Part shown: piece by piece, positions 46,627 to 55,180 of the stretch
Layout: each line of letters starts with the position of its first letter
How positions within the stretch are numbered: the stretch's first letter is position 1
Assembly: GCF_016680995.1 (NCBI RefSeq)
Contig: NZ_JAEQMG010000035.1
Location: forward strand, 1 to 64,000
Source of the DNA: Ruminococcus difficilis
Lineage (GTDB): Bacteria > Bacillota_A > Clostridia > Oscillospirales > Acutalibacteraceae
Length of the DNA stretch: 64,000 nt
Reading direction: 5' to 3'
Made by a program: the position numbers and the translations under genes
The notes under the pieces: model-generated
What the model saw: only the letters and a program-made list of their open reading frames with translations
Told to the model about the DNA's origin: nothing
The model's database searches: none

Positions 46627-46796
46627 TACTTCTTTCTCCTTTTTGATAAATATTGCGGACATTCGATGACAATAGCACGAAAGCTCTGTTTGCAGTCGTG
46701 CTCACATTTGCGACACAGAGAGTTATAAGCTCTGCGCCCCTTGTCATTCAAAAAGAACGACCATTCCAACTTTAGTTTCTTTGACATTCGCGGCAT
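46623..46796 (-). CDS. Small Cys-rich basic protein (57 residues), coupled to the RepA-like gene
   Basis: The frame begins MPRMSKKLKLEWSFFLND after CAGGAGG (7 bases before the ATG). It contains four Cys and a His arranged CRKCEHDC...C, and ends with a basic SKRRKKY. The Cys pattern suggests a small zinc-binding protein. Its TGA overlaps the TTG of the ATPase gene by two bases, so they are translated together. No function is known; a replication-accessory or DNA-binding role is inferred only from context. Confidence 0.7.
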   Translation of the reverse strand: MPRMSKKLKLEWSFFLNDKGRRAYNSLCRKCEHDCKQSFRAIVIECPQYLSKRRKKY

Positions 46797-46869
46797 TCAG
46801 CTAACCTCCTGAAAATGTGCTCGACCTCTCGGTCGGCGTTTTATATTGCCCAAAAACGCGCAATAAAAT

Positions 46870-46920
46870 AACGCCTAAAACCTCTCTGAATTGTATCGTT
46901 TCGGAGTGGTTTTAAGCGTT
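46870..46920. repeat. 21-bp imperfect inverted repeat, candidate oriT or replication origin
   Basis: The arms aacgcctaaaacctctctgaa and ttcggagtggttttaagcgtt match at 17 of 21 positions around a 9-bp loop. It lies just upstream of the replication and mobilization genes in a stretch without ORFs (46797-47004). Confidence 0.5.
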
Positions 46921-47004
46921 TTTCTTTGTCCTAAAGCACCTTTCACGGATAAGGCGCTAAAAGTCCTTACCTTGCCTTAGGACGCGATTATGGCGATTTT
47001 TGGA

Positions 47005-47043
47005 TAAAAAAAGAAACTGATTTCATAAAAAACAGTTTCTTTT
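47005..47043 (-). terminator. Terminator of the defence operon
   Basis: On the minus strand the stem aagaaactg/cagtttctt is followed by a run of T, about 210 bp after the res stop codon. The 47044-47251 interval is AT-rich and otherwise empty. Confidence 0.75.
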
Positions 47044-47251
47044 CCTAAGTGCGTAAATACTATTTTACTTTAAATCTTGCTGGAAGGGGTTTTATTTCCG
47101 GTTTATCTCCGACCTTAGTATGATACTTGCCTTTTTGATAATCTTTAAGCTTTTTAAATTCAATATTACCTATTACAACATTGTATATATCAATAATAGC
47201 ACGAGACTCATTATGATCAAGCTTGATTTGTATGACCTGTTATCAAAGCAA

Positions 47252-49861
47252 TTAAAGAGCAGCTATTATCTCCAAGAACCGATCGTACGAATATGCTCCG
47301 GGATAGTCGGGTGATTTAGTTTGGAACACCATGAAATATCGGTACTGCCCGCCGGACAAAGCATCCCATTTACTGCCGATAATCGCTTTTGTCTTGGATT
47401 CTGCATTATCAAGATGGTCGCCCTTCGTCTCAATCATCAAGATCTTTCCTGATTCCGTCATGGCGATAATATCCGGATAAGCGTGCACTGCTCCATTGAT
47501 CTGGAACCCCAGACGAGAGATGTTGCGGTGCCACCATTTGATGTTATCCATAGAGGACAACTGCCATACGACCTTGCGCTCATAATCGTTGACATCCTCT
47601 TCGCTGGTATACAAAGATTTAGGGAAAGAAGAGAAGAAACTGGTCGGCGAAACGGTTGATTTCAAGGTATAGTTCGCTCTACATTCTATTTTCCCTTGTT
47701 CCAACCAGAGGTTGAATATATCCATACGATGTGCCGCAAGCAACGCCTTCACCTTATCCTCAACCTTTTTGATATAAGGATACGGCGACTGCTCCATATC
47801 ACTGAGCTGATCCTCTGTCATATTATCTACAACACGATCAATATAATCCAGCAACTCGCGATCGTTGATGCTGTTCATTTTCGATATCTGCTTTCTGATT
47901 AAGCCTTTACAATGAGCAAGACGAACTTCCGAAGGTTGTGAGTTAAACCACTCTTTATAATAGGTGCTGTCTGTACCCTTGATCTGCCACACCTTTGGTA
48001 CAGCTTCAGTAGAATCATCAATGTCAACACGCGCCATCTCAGCGTCCACGGTACTAAAATCGATCTGAGTATCCTTGTCTTTGAGTGTAAAGCCATCTTC
48101 TAAATGCTCCAGTTTCAGTGGAACATATTCATCATCAGAGAAAAAGCTTGGACCCACTTTCATCATAAACTGCGGAAAGCGAAGAGCAGTTGCTTCTTCT
48201 GCATATTCTTCATTCATTCTGAATACATTCATCTTGTCTCGCACCTCCGTAGGAGCGTTATTGACCGCCGTTTCTTCCGCTCGACTGACCATATCTTCAT
48301 ACGCTTCATTTTGTGCTAATGCCGCAGCAAGCATATCATCGGATTCTATGCTTTCGGTTGATTCCGGCTCTTGCTGCATTATTTCGATTCTACGTTTCAA
48401 TTCCTCAGTGTCAACTTCGGGTAATTCTTCTGTCGGTTCGTCAAACAAGTTCAGCGTAGGTTGAGCAACCGGCTCGGAAACATCCTCGTCAACATCTTTT
48501 GCGCGGTAGTCTTTCTCGCTAAAGCCGGCGCTGTTTAATCCCTTTACTACGTTATCGAGAGTCTTACCGAAGTCAGCTGACGAAGTAATAGCATAAGAGA
48601 TATTAAGGACATTACTCTTGTTCTTCTTTGTATACGGAAGTCGGAGAACACGTCCGAGTATCTGCTCAACGTCAACTGTTGAAGTTCGGTTGGCAACTGT
48701 CGCCAGTACATAAGCAAAGGGACAATCCCAGCCCTCTTTAAGAGCGTTTACGGTAATGATATAGCGGATCGGGCAATCCGAAGAAAGCAGATTGACTCCC
48801 TTCAGTTCATCTTTATCCGCGGTTTTGATAGCAATCTCTTCCCGTGAAATACCTGCTTCAATCAGCGTGTTCTTGATCTTATCATAGGTGGTACTTTCGG
48901 TTCCAATTCTCGGCTGTGCCTGAAATAGCACGATCGGACGAATATATCTGCCTGTTTCCGCCTGTTCAACCTTTGCCTGTGCCTCCAGCTTTCGCCGAAT
49001 ATGGATCGCGTCACCATACACATCACTCTGCGACTTCCGATTATAGACAATAACCGGCAGTTTGACCATATTTGCTTTCTTGAGTTGAGCGGCGTCAACA
49101 AAAGAGATAATATTGCTTTTCTTCTTAGGGGTAGCGGTAAGATCAAGCACAAAGCACGGGTTAAAATTCTCCAACATCTCAACGCTCAGCTTAGAAGTTG
49201 CATGGTGACTCTCATCAACGATCACAACAGGATTCAGCGAACGGATAACCTGTATCAGCGCTGTTTCATCGGTATCAGGAAGGAGTATATCCTTATCCTT
49301 CATGTACTTAGGAAAGGAAGCAAGATTGCCGTTTTCCTGAAAAGCTTTTCTGCCTTCCTTCTTACTGGTTCTGAACGAATCATAACTCAGCACAAAAACG
49401 GAAAGCTGTTCGGTGATGGAAGTCGGATTAAAATTTTGACCGTTAAGTAATTGTGATTTAGAATAAACTTCAACAGCACCGCCGAAATCAACGTCGATCT
49501 TCTGACGGTAAGGGTGGTGAGGATCACTTAATGCCGCATATGTCTGTGTCAGAATTGCATCGGACGGTACCAGCCATACGACCGCTTTTGTTGTAGCGGT
49601 AGGCATAGCATCATAAATGGTTTTGATGGCGTTTGCGGCAATAAAGGTTTTGCCGCCGCCGGTAGGTACTTTGAAGCAAACATCCGGTACGCCATGAGAC
49701 AGATTATAGTGGTACGGGGAAAGCCCGTTGAATCCAACAGTTACGCCCTTTTCTTCCCACAGCGTCTGATATGCTTTTGCTGCGCTGTTCTTCTCTGTCA
49801 TCAGTGTTAAGAATCGAGAGAGATCACCCAACACGTTCTTTTGATATGTTTTTAGTTCCAT
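47252..49861 (-). CDS. res: Type III restriction enzyme Res subunit (helicase-nuclease)
   Basis: The 869-residue protein has the DEAD/DEAH helicase core with Walker A PTGGGKT (66-72), DESHH (216-220), a DLTATPKKKS motif III region and the motif VI-like EQILGRVLRLPY. A C-terminal PD-(D/E)xK nuclease is visible as YPDIIAM...ILMIETKGD (Asp797, Glu811, Lys813). Res of type III systems translocates or diffuses along DNA after Mod recognises its site, and cuts when two unmethylated sites are engaged. It is the last of four genes. CGGAGG lies 5 bases before the ATG. Confidence 0.93.
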   Translation of the reverse strand: MELKTYQKNVLGDLSRFLTLMTEKNSAAKAYQTLWEEKGVTVGFNGLSPYHYNLSHGVPDVCFKVPTGGGKTFIAANAIKTIYDAMPTATTKAVVWLVPSDAILTQTYAALSDPHHPYRQKIDVDFGGAVEVYSKSQLLNGQNFNPTSITEQLSVFVLSYDSFRTSKKEGRKAFQENGNLASFPKYMKDKDILLPDTDETALIQVIRSLNPVVIVDESHHATSKLSVEMLENFNPCFVLDLTATPKKKSNIISFVDAAQLKKANMVKLPVIVYNRKSQSDVYGDAIHIRRKLEAQAKVEQAETGRYIRPIVLFQAQPRIGTESTTYDKIKNTLIEAGISREEIAIKTADKDELKGVNLLSSDCPIRYIITVNALKEGWDCPFAYVLATVANRTSTVDVEQILGRVLRLPYTKKNKSNVLNISYAITSSADFGKTLDNVVKGLNSAGFSEKDYRAKDVDEDVSEPVAQPTLNLFDEPTEELPEVDTEELKRRIEIMQQEPESTESIESDDMLAAALAQNEAYEDMVSRAEETAVNNAPTEVRDKMNVFRMNEEYAEEATALRFPQFMMKVGPSFFSDDEYVPLKLEHLEDGFTLKDKDTQIDFSTVDAEMARVDIDDSTEAVPKVWQIKGTDSTYYKEWFNSQPSEVRLAHCKGLIRKQISKMNSINDRELLDYIDRVVDNMTEDQLSDMEQSPYPYIKKVEDKVKALLAAHRMDIFNLWLEQGKIECRANYTLKSTVSPTSFFSSFPKSLYTSEEDVNDYERKVVWQLSSMDNIKWWHRNISRLGFQINGAVHAYPDIIAMTESGKILMIETKGDHLDNAESKTKAIIGSKWDALSGGQYRYFMVFQTKSPDYPGAYSYDRFLEIIAAL

Positions 49862-49872
49862 ATGTTCCTCCG

Positions 49873-51495
49873 TTACCTCGGGATCTCCGTTGGTAAATAG
49901 GGAGATAAAGCCGAAACTATTTCATCATGCTTTATTCCTTGCAATAGATTGATTACTTTTTCACAGTACTGTCTATTGTCAACTCCCAGAAAATGACCTA
50001 TTGATTTGGATAAGCTCTTTTGGTTAAACACTCGGAGTACGTTTGTGTAATCCCCTTCATCTAAAACTTGTTGGAATTTAGTCTCTTGTGTTGTCTTTAT
50101 CTGATCATAATCAATTGAAGATAACACTGTTTCCAGACTTTCTTTTGCTTTATTCTCATCCACTTTTGATATTTCCGCACTCGAAAGACGATATTTGATT
50201 TCAGACACAACACTCTCACAAATCTGTCCATTGATCTGATTGTTGAATCTGACTTCTACAACATACTGCTTAACATTATGCCATGCTACATCAACATCTT
50301 CACCAAATTGTTTCGCCATCAGCCTTATCAACTCTTCAACCAAGAACAGGTTCTCTACCTCTGCAACACCTATAGTGTAAATTCCTTGTTCTTTATACTT
50401 TTCGATTTCATAATCGGATCGATAATCGCGGTCAATAATCCCGTAGACTTGGCATTCATGAAGATCTGAATTATTTCTAAACGCCTTAGTTCGGGCAATA
50501 ACTTGCGTACAGCTTCCGCAAGGAACAATATGATAGTCCGGATACAGTTCGGAATAAAGCTGAGTATCATAACTGTTGCGTTCACCTTCAACAAATATGA
50601 CATTCTTTCTGCTGCCCATGATTTCAAGCAAAAGCTCTTCTGGTAAGTCTATACCCTCTATTATTTGCAATTTCCAATTGTGTCCGTCATACTCTTTAAT
50701 CCAAATCTTCTCAGCGTGACTGTGCATAGAAGCAAACTGAAGATCGTGAGTAATATAGATAAACAGGCAATCTGGCCGATACTGTTCTAAAGCTTTCCAA
50801 AGGCGATTCATGATTGATGGATGAAGGTGCAATTCAGGTTCATCCATAATTAAGATTTTGTTCTCGGGCACACAAAGCACTTGAGCAGCCAAGTATAAAA
50901 CAGATCTCTCGCCGTCGCTCATTTCAGTTGCAGAGTACTTTACTTCATCGCCATCTTTAGTAAAAGATGAATAAAACTTAGAGTCTTCAAGACTTAGTTT
51001 TCTTTGAGGGAGTACTTCATCCCAAATATGAAATAATTTTTCAATTACCGTAGTAGGGGGATTTGGATATGTCTCACGGTTTACTTTAGCTTCTTTAACT
51101 GCTACAACATAGTCATGTTCCTCGTTGGCATTCATAGCTAATAAAGCCGCAAGTACATACTCGAAATCAATAATCATTCTTGTAGTGTACTCTGCATGTT
51201 CATTCCATCCCCAGCGGTTTCCTTTTTTATATACATTTGGATTCTTAGCGTCAGACTCACCAAAGAGGACTAAATTCTCTGCTTCAGTATAATTCTTTAA
51301 TGGAATATTCTTGTTGAAACTAATCCCTCTTTGTGCTGCTATTCTATGGACTTTTGCAAAATCTCTCTGTTCAATCCATGCTCCCAGCTTACTTTTTCCT
51401 GCACCGTTAGCGCCAACAATAATAACAGAATTAGATTCTGTTGTATAATCAACTTTGTTTCCGCTTTCGTCCGGTAACCAATATGTATATGCCAT
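49873..51495 (-). CDS. AAA (ABC-type) ATPase with C-terminal DUF4435/TOPRIM-like domain
   Basis: The 540-residue protein has Walker A GANGAGKS (28-35), an ABC signature EMSDGERS (191-198) and Walker B ILIMDEPELHLHP (214-226) with the usual switch His in YITHDLQ. The C-terminal half begins FVEGERNSYD (Glu303) and contains GIIDRDYR (Asp355, Asp357) and AEVENLF, acidic residues placed as in TOPRIM or DUF4435 domains. This makes it resemble OLD/Gabija-type defence ATPase-nucleases. It is not part of a standard type III system, yet it lies between mod and res with 12- and 11-bp gaps, so it is expected to work with them. AAAGGAG supports the start. Confidence 0.88.
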   Translation of the reverse strand: MAYTYWLPDESGNKVDYTTESNSVIIVGANGAGKSKLGAWIEQRDFAKVHRIAAQRGISFNKNIPLKNYTEAENLVLFGESDAKNPNVYKKGNRWGWNEHAEYTTRMIIDFEYVLAALLAMNANEEHDYVVAVKEAKVNRETYPNPPTTVIEKLFHIWDEVLPQRKLSLEDSKFYSSFTKDGDEVKYSATEMSDGERSVLYLAAQVLCVPENKILIMDEPELHLHPSIMNRLWKALEQYRPDCLFIYITHDLQFASMHSHAEKIWIKEYDGHNWKLQIIEGIDLPEELLLEIMGSRKNVIFVEGERNSYDTQLYSELYPDYHIVPCGSCTQVIARTKAFRNNSDLHECQVYGIIDRDYRSDYEIEKYKEQGIYTIGVAEVENLFLVEELIRLMAKQFGEDVDVAWHNVKQYVVEVRFNNQINGQICESVVSEIKYRLSSAEISKVDENKAKESLETVLSSIDYDQIKTTQETKFQQVLDEGDYTNVLRVFNQKSLSKSIGHFLGVDNRQYCEKVINLLQGIKHDEIVSALSPYLPTEIPR

Positions 51496-51507
51496 TATTT
51501 CTCCTTT

Positions 51508-53151
51508 TTACAGCTTTGCGATATCTCTGGGTATCTTTTTGAAAATGATATTGTAGCGTTTCAGTTCTTCATCCGGGATCGTGCACAGGTCGGCATAGAT
51601 GAGGTAACTCTCTGCCTTTTCTGCTATGGTCGCCAGATACTCATGGTTAAGAGTTGTCAAGCGTTCTTTTTCGTAGTAGAAGTAATATCCGGTATCGTTG
51701 TGCTTGCCGAGATAATACGGGTTGTCCGTATCAGGAGGAGCAAACGGCGTTTTTGTCTCGGTGTACCAGATATATTCACGAATCTTACCCGTTTCGACAT
51801 CTTCGTTCAGATTGCCATCAGACAACAAGAGAGCTTGTCCAAGATCATAGAAGGTGAAGTCGCCGCCGGTACCCTCAACAGCATTCTTACCCTCACCGTA
51901 ACCGTCGATCACACGCTTCACACGCTCAGCAGTGATACTGTCGGCATAATCCATCATCTCGACGAGGATGAACTTGCGATTGCCACCGTCAGCTTTGTTC
52001 ATATTCAGAACCGCATGAGCAGTTGTACCGGAACCGGCAAAGGAGTCAAGGATGATAGAGTCTTTATCTGTAGCTATTCGGATTATTCTTTCAATTGTCC
52101 CTACTGGTTTAGGATTTGGGAAATCAGAACTTTTGAATCCTAAATACTTGCTAAATACTTCTGTTCCACGCTCGCTATTAACATCTTTATAGTCCCATAC
52201 TGAAGTCGGTTTTACATCACCGCGTTCATCTAAATACTGCCACTCAAAGATACTCCATTGCTCTTTATTTGGCATATATCTGGGATGAATGTATTTTTTT
52301 AATTCTTGAGCAGTTTCTCGTCCCCATCTCCATGTTCCTTCAAGGTTTTGGCTTTTCATTGGAACAATTTTGATATACCCTTCTGGAGTAGCATCTTCAT
52401 TATTTCCGATAATTAAATCCATATCAGCTTCACGATAGAAAAAAGGGTAAAAAAGATTAGGTCTGTCTTTTCGTTCATCGTGAGAACCTCTCTTGCGAAG
52501 ATCTTCCTCTCTATACAATCTTCTATCTGTATCTGTCTTTGTATATCGCTTTATTATCTTGTCGTCAGGAGGGAAACCACCCATTTCAAAATTATCAGTT
52601 TTATGATAAATAATTATGCTTTCGTGTGCAGTAGCGATATACTTATCATCCGAACGACCAGATGGTTTATTTACGCACGCTATCTCTGAAACGAAGTTGT
52701 TTGCTCCGAAGATTTCGTCTAACATAATTCTTAAGAAAGGCTGTTCATGGTAATCCAAACTAATAAAAATTGCGCCATCGTTTGATAACAGCTTATAAAG
52801 CAGCTTCAGGCGCGGATACATCATACACAGCCACTTATCGTGACGACTGAGATCTTCGCCCTCTTTGCCGACGACTTCGCCTAACCATTTCCTGATCTTC
52901 GGGTCGTTGACATTATCGTTATATACCCAGCCCTCGTTACCGGTGTTATACGGCGGATCGATATAAATACATTTGATCCTGCCCTCGTATTTCGGCAACA
53001 AAGCCTTGAGCGCCTCCAGATTATCCCCGCGGATGATCATGTTGTCGCTCTTCTCGGCGTTATATGTATACTTTTCCTCCAGCACCATAAACGGCACCTT
53101 CTGGTGGTGGTTGATCACCTTATCTTTTCCTATCCATTCAAGCGTCGGCAT
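51508..53151 (-). CDS. mod: Type III DNA methyltransferase Mod (N6-adenine, beta class)
   Basis: The ATG at 53151 (MPTLEWIGKDKV) follows AGGAG by 9 bases and overlaps the end of the upstream gene by 14 bases; the protein has 547 residues. Motif IV DPPYNTG (65-71) precedes motif I DSFAGSGTT (369-377), the permuted beta-class order typical of Mod. The region between them, about 140-330, is the likely target-recognition domain. Mod methylates adenine in an asymmetric site and gives Res its specificity. The recognition sequence cannot be read from the protein. Confidence 0.93.
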   Translation of the reverse strand: MPTLEWIGKDKVINHHQKVPFMVLEEKYTYNAEKSDNMIIRGDNLEALKALLPKYEGRIKCIYIDPPYNTGNEGWVYNDNVNDPKIRKWLGEVVGKEGEDLSRHDKWLCMMYPRLKLLYKLLSNDGAIFISLDYHEQPFLRIMLDEIFGANNFVSEIACVNKPSGRSDDKYIATAHESIIIYHKTDNFEMGGFPPDDKIIKRYTKTDTDRRLYREEDLRKRGSHDERKDRPNLFYPFFYREADMDLIIGNNEDATPEGYIKIVPMKSQNLEGTWRWGRETAQELKKYIHPRYMPNKEQWSIFEWQYLDERGDVKPTSVWDYKDVNSERGTEVFSKYLGFKSSDFPNPKPVGTIERIIRIATDKDSIILDSFAGSGTTAHAVLNMNKADGGNRKFILVEMMDYADSITAERVKRVIDGYGEGKNAVEGTGGDFTFYDLGQALLLSDGNLNEDVETGKIREYIWYTETKTPFAPPDTDNPYYLGKHNDTGYYFYYEKERLTTLNHEYLATIAEKAESYLIYADLCTIPDEELKRYNIIFKKIPRDIAKL

Positions 53152-54022
53152 TGTTTTCTGCTCCTGTCCCTGATAATAATGGTTCATATTTGACTTTTAG
53201 ATAGTTTATGAATGCTGAACAAGTAACCAGCATATACAAAGCGTCTTCAGATAGTATGTTTGTATACTCTTTTTTGCCGTGTCTTATTCCGCCCGCATCA
53301 TTGGTAAAACCATACAACTCACTAAAGGCTTTCTGTTGCGAAGGATGTATGGTAACTCCATTTTCTTCAAGTTTCTTTATTGTTTGCCCTAATGTCGCTT
53401 GCTTTCCTTTTGCACCGGTAATCACACAGCACATAGATTCTACAGCCGAAATAGATTCTTTAATTGAGTTAACATAATCGGGATTATCTCTATCTGAATA
53501 TAATTCCAGTGCTTTTTGCATATGTGTACTAACTGCACCAAAAGGATTAGATAAAGAATCTTTAATAGATTGAATTTCTTCTTCACCTGTTATCGCCACC
53601 AAGCGATACTTTACCATTCTGTATCCTGACTTCTCACCTTCTAATACCTGATTAATCTGTTTTTCGACATTTTCAAGGAATGAATATTTTGTGTTAAAAG
53701 GAGCTCGTCCATAATATTCTAAAAACTGGTACTCATTCATGTGGAAAATCAACTCGAAGAAGAACGTGATAATATCATAAGCGTCATACCAATTCGAATC
53801 ATCAGTTTGGTTTAGGAAACGTTTCTTAACTTTGTCAGAATCACGAAATCCGATAACATATCCAAGCTTATCAGATAAGTATTCATATATATATCCTGAT
53901 TGTCCGGTCCTTTCAACTGACGAATGAAATATATTGAACAACCTATTGCGGGTCTTTGCATCGAGATCTGTTACTTGAATTTCTTTAGCTGGGGCAAAAC
54001 CAAACTCTTCAGAAAAATTCAT
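53138..54022 (-). CDS. AbiJ-like (AbiJ_NTD4) protein with C-terminal HEPN-type domain
   Basis: The ATG at 54022 (MNFSEEFGFAPAKEIQV) follows AGGAAGAAGG and gives 294 residues. The N-terminal part, with LDAKTRNRLFNIF, resembles the AbiJ_NTD4 domain of abortive-infection proteins. The C-terminal part (about 165-285) is helical, with SIKESISAVESM and a late GGIRHG (Arg247-His248) as in Abi/HEPN domains, some of which are RNases; whether this one has a complete active site is unclear. It is the first gene of the operon and is translationally coupled to mod. A role as an effector that halts growth is inference. Confidence 0.75.
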   Translation of the reverse strand: MNFSEEFGFAPAKEIQVTDLDAKTRNRLFNIFHSSVERTGQSGYIYEYLSDKLGYVIGFRDSDKVKKRFLNQTDDSNWYDAYDIITFFFELIFHMNEYQFLEYYGRAPFNTKYSFLENVEKQINQVLEGEKSGYRMVKYRLVAITGEEEIQSIKDSLSNPFGAVSTHMQKALELYSDRDNPDYVNSIKESISAVESMCCVITGAKGKQATLGQTIKKLEENGVTIHPSQQKAFSELYGFTNDAGGIRHGKKEYTNILSEDALYMLVTCSAFINYLKVKYEPLLSGTGAENNADA

Positions 54023-54101
54023 TTGTTTACCTTCTTCCTTGTGACCTTTATGTTTCAATAATTATGCCGTTATTATGATTTAGTATAACAATCCAATTAT
54101 T

Positions 54102-54130
54102 ATTATACCAAATGAAAAGCCTCTTTTCAA
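54102..54130 (-). promoter_or_regulatory. Predicted promoter of the defence operon
   Basis: On the minus strand TTGAAA, 17-bp spacer and TATAAT lie about 80 bp before the first start codon. No other promoter is seen within the operon, so all four genes probably share this one. Confidence 0.7.
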
Positions 54131-54305
54131 CATCAATCAGCAAAACACGACGGTATTATTCGAGCTTGAGCTTTCTTTTCATTTACATTATGGCGTATGT
54201 TTCTATTATATTGTATTCTATGATGCAAGTTGATCCTGTGGGAATTACCTTCTTCGACGGGTGACAGTACTTATTGACTTCTTGAACACTTAAAGGGTAC
54301 AAAAA

Positions 54306-54340
54306 ACAGCCGCTGTCGGGTGACGGCGGCTGTGCTGCTT
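54306..54340 (-). terminator. Terminator insulating the right end of the element
   Basis: On the minus strand the stem acagccgccgtc/gacagcggctgt is followed by TTTTTT. It would stop outside transcription from entering the element through attR. Confidence 0.75.
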
Positions 54341-54348
54341 GAGCTTTC

Positions 54349-54369
54349 TGTGTCCTTTATGTGTCCTTT
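54349..54369 (+). repeat. Paired direct repeats gtgtccttt, possible integrase arm sites (right)
   Basis: Two copies (54350-54358 and 54361-54369) match those at the left end (40785-40806) in sequence and orientation. Confidence 0.6.
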
Positions 54370-54476
54370 GTTTTGGTGAAATGCCGTGAAAGCTGATGAA
54401 AGGTGAATGTGAAGAAATGGCTTAAAACCTGACTTTTTGACGCTTGGTGGAACAAGGTGAAACGTCTCAGGCGTAT

Positions 54477-54500
54477 TTCGAATCTCTTGTCCTCCGCCAG
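54477..54500 (+). other. attR: copy of the tRNA-Ser 3' end
   Basis: Identical to 40707-40730 over 24 bases and not part of a tRNA gene. It marks the right end of the 13.8-kb element. Confidence 0.9.
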
Positions 54501-54801
54501 AAAAAGGTATCACGCATCGGCGTGGTACCTTTTTCTTGTGCAGTGGGTATGGATTCGAGCCGAGAGCCGCGTTTGGCGCGGCGTGAGCGTTTTGACCGAG
54601 CGCGTCCGGCGGACGATACTGCGACAGAATATGGGGTCCCCGAAAAGCCTGCTTTTTGGGGAGAGGAGGAGTTGCGATACGAGTACAGGCGTACCAACCG
54701 GATACGCCGATCGAGTTCAGCCAACGACGACGAGGTGAAGGGGTCGAAGAAGCCGAGCAAACAACGGCTTGCGACGGCTGATTCGGGAACCGCAAACTGA
54801 G
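54501..54801 (+). repeat. Segment between two att copies: tRNA-type terminator plus family-E repeat
   Basis: It opens with the hairpin ggtatcacg/cgtggtacc and a T run (54501-54535), identical to that at 55951-55985, and goes on with a diverged copy of the sequence that follows there (gagccgagag... gcggcgtgagcg). The second half (54640-54780) is a family-E element sharing gcgtaccaaccggatacgc with 38400 and gagcaaac...cttgcgaacgctgattg-type sequence with 34990. No gene is seen. Confidence 0.7.
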
Positions 54802-54933
54802 CGAATCTCTTGTCCTCCGCCAAACCCTGAAGGTCTCGAAAATGGCTTTTTTTAGCCGTTTTCGGGACTTTTTCTTTGCGGAAAAAGATCCGAACTCTCG
54901 TCGTGCTCATAGTCTTGCTCATAATTTCAATTT

Positions 54934-55080
54934 TTAGCTTGCTTCAAGCAGATTTGCGATACAATTACAAGCATCTTCATTTGCCTGCTGCACTGAATGA
55001 ATATAGGTGTTTATCGTCGTGCTTGTTTAGCTATGCCCTAACATATAGAAGACCACAAGGTCAAGTGTGGGATTGAAGAA
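54934..55080 (-). pseudogene. Integrase C-terminal fragment
   Basis: The minus strand translates to MLGHS*TSTTINTYIHSVQ and continues QANEDACNCIANLLEAS, which aligns with the end of the integrase at 40809 (MLGHSQTSTTLNFYAHAVQ, QANEKALNHVAALLQTG). The Gln codon has become TAA. Similarity fades upstream of the Met (55044), and the rest of the gene is gone. It occupies the same place next to its att copy as the intact gene does next to attL. Confidence 0.85.
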
Positions 55081-55180
55081 CAAAAGATTAGCCTGAAAAT
55101 TTTTAAATATGGTTTGATTTTTATAATCGACTGTGTTAGTATACTACTGTATTTTATCTGCTTGATAGTGAGGGATAATA

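Larger units (their letters stand above)
40707..54500. mobile_element. 13.8-kb integrative mobilizable element in tRNA-Ser(GCT)
   Basis: The element is bounded by a 24-bp direct repeat of the tRNA 3' end. It holds int and xis-like genes at the left end, a Fic gene, a MobV relaxase, a RepA-like ATPase with a small coupled ORF, and a four-gene type III restriction/abortive-infection operon. It has a relaxase but no conjugation machinery, so it should need a helper element for transfer. The defence genes (47-54 kb) are clearly more AT-rich than the flanking chromosome. Confidence 0.88.

Noticed and set aside
40707..54500. Prophage or full conjugative element
   Set aside because: No phage structural, packaging or lysis genes and no type IV secretion genes are present; only a relaxase and replication genes, which fits a mobilizable element.
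54444..54922. Several overlapping frames of 90-150 codons around the att copies
   Set aside because: They run across the tRNA 3' repeats, terminator hairpins and family-E sequence on both strands, with no binding sites or domains.
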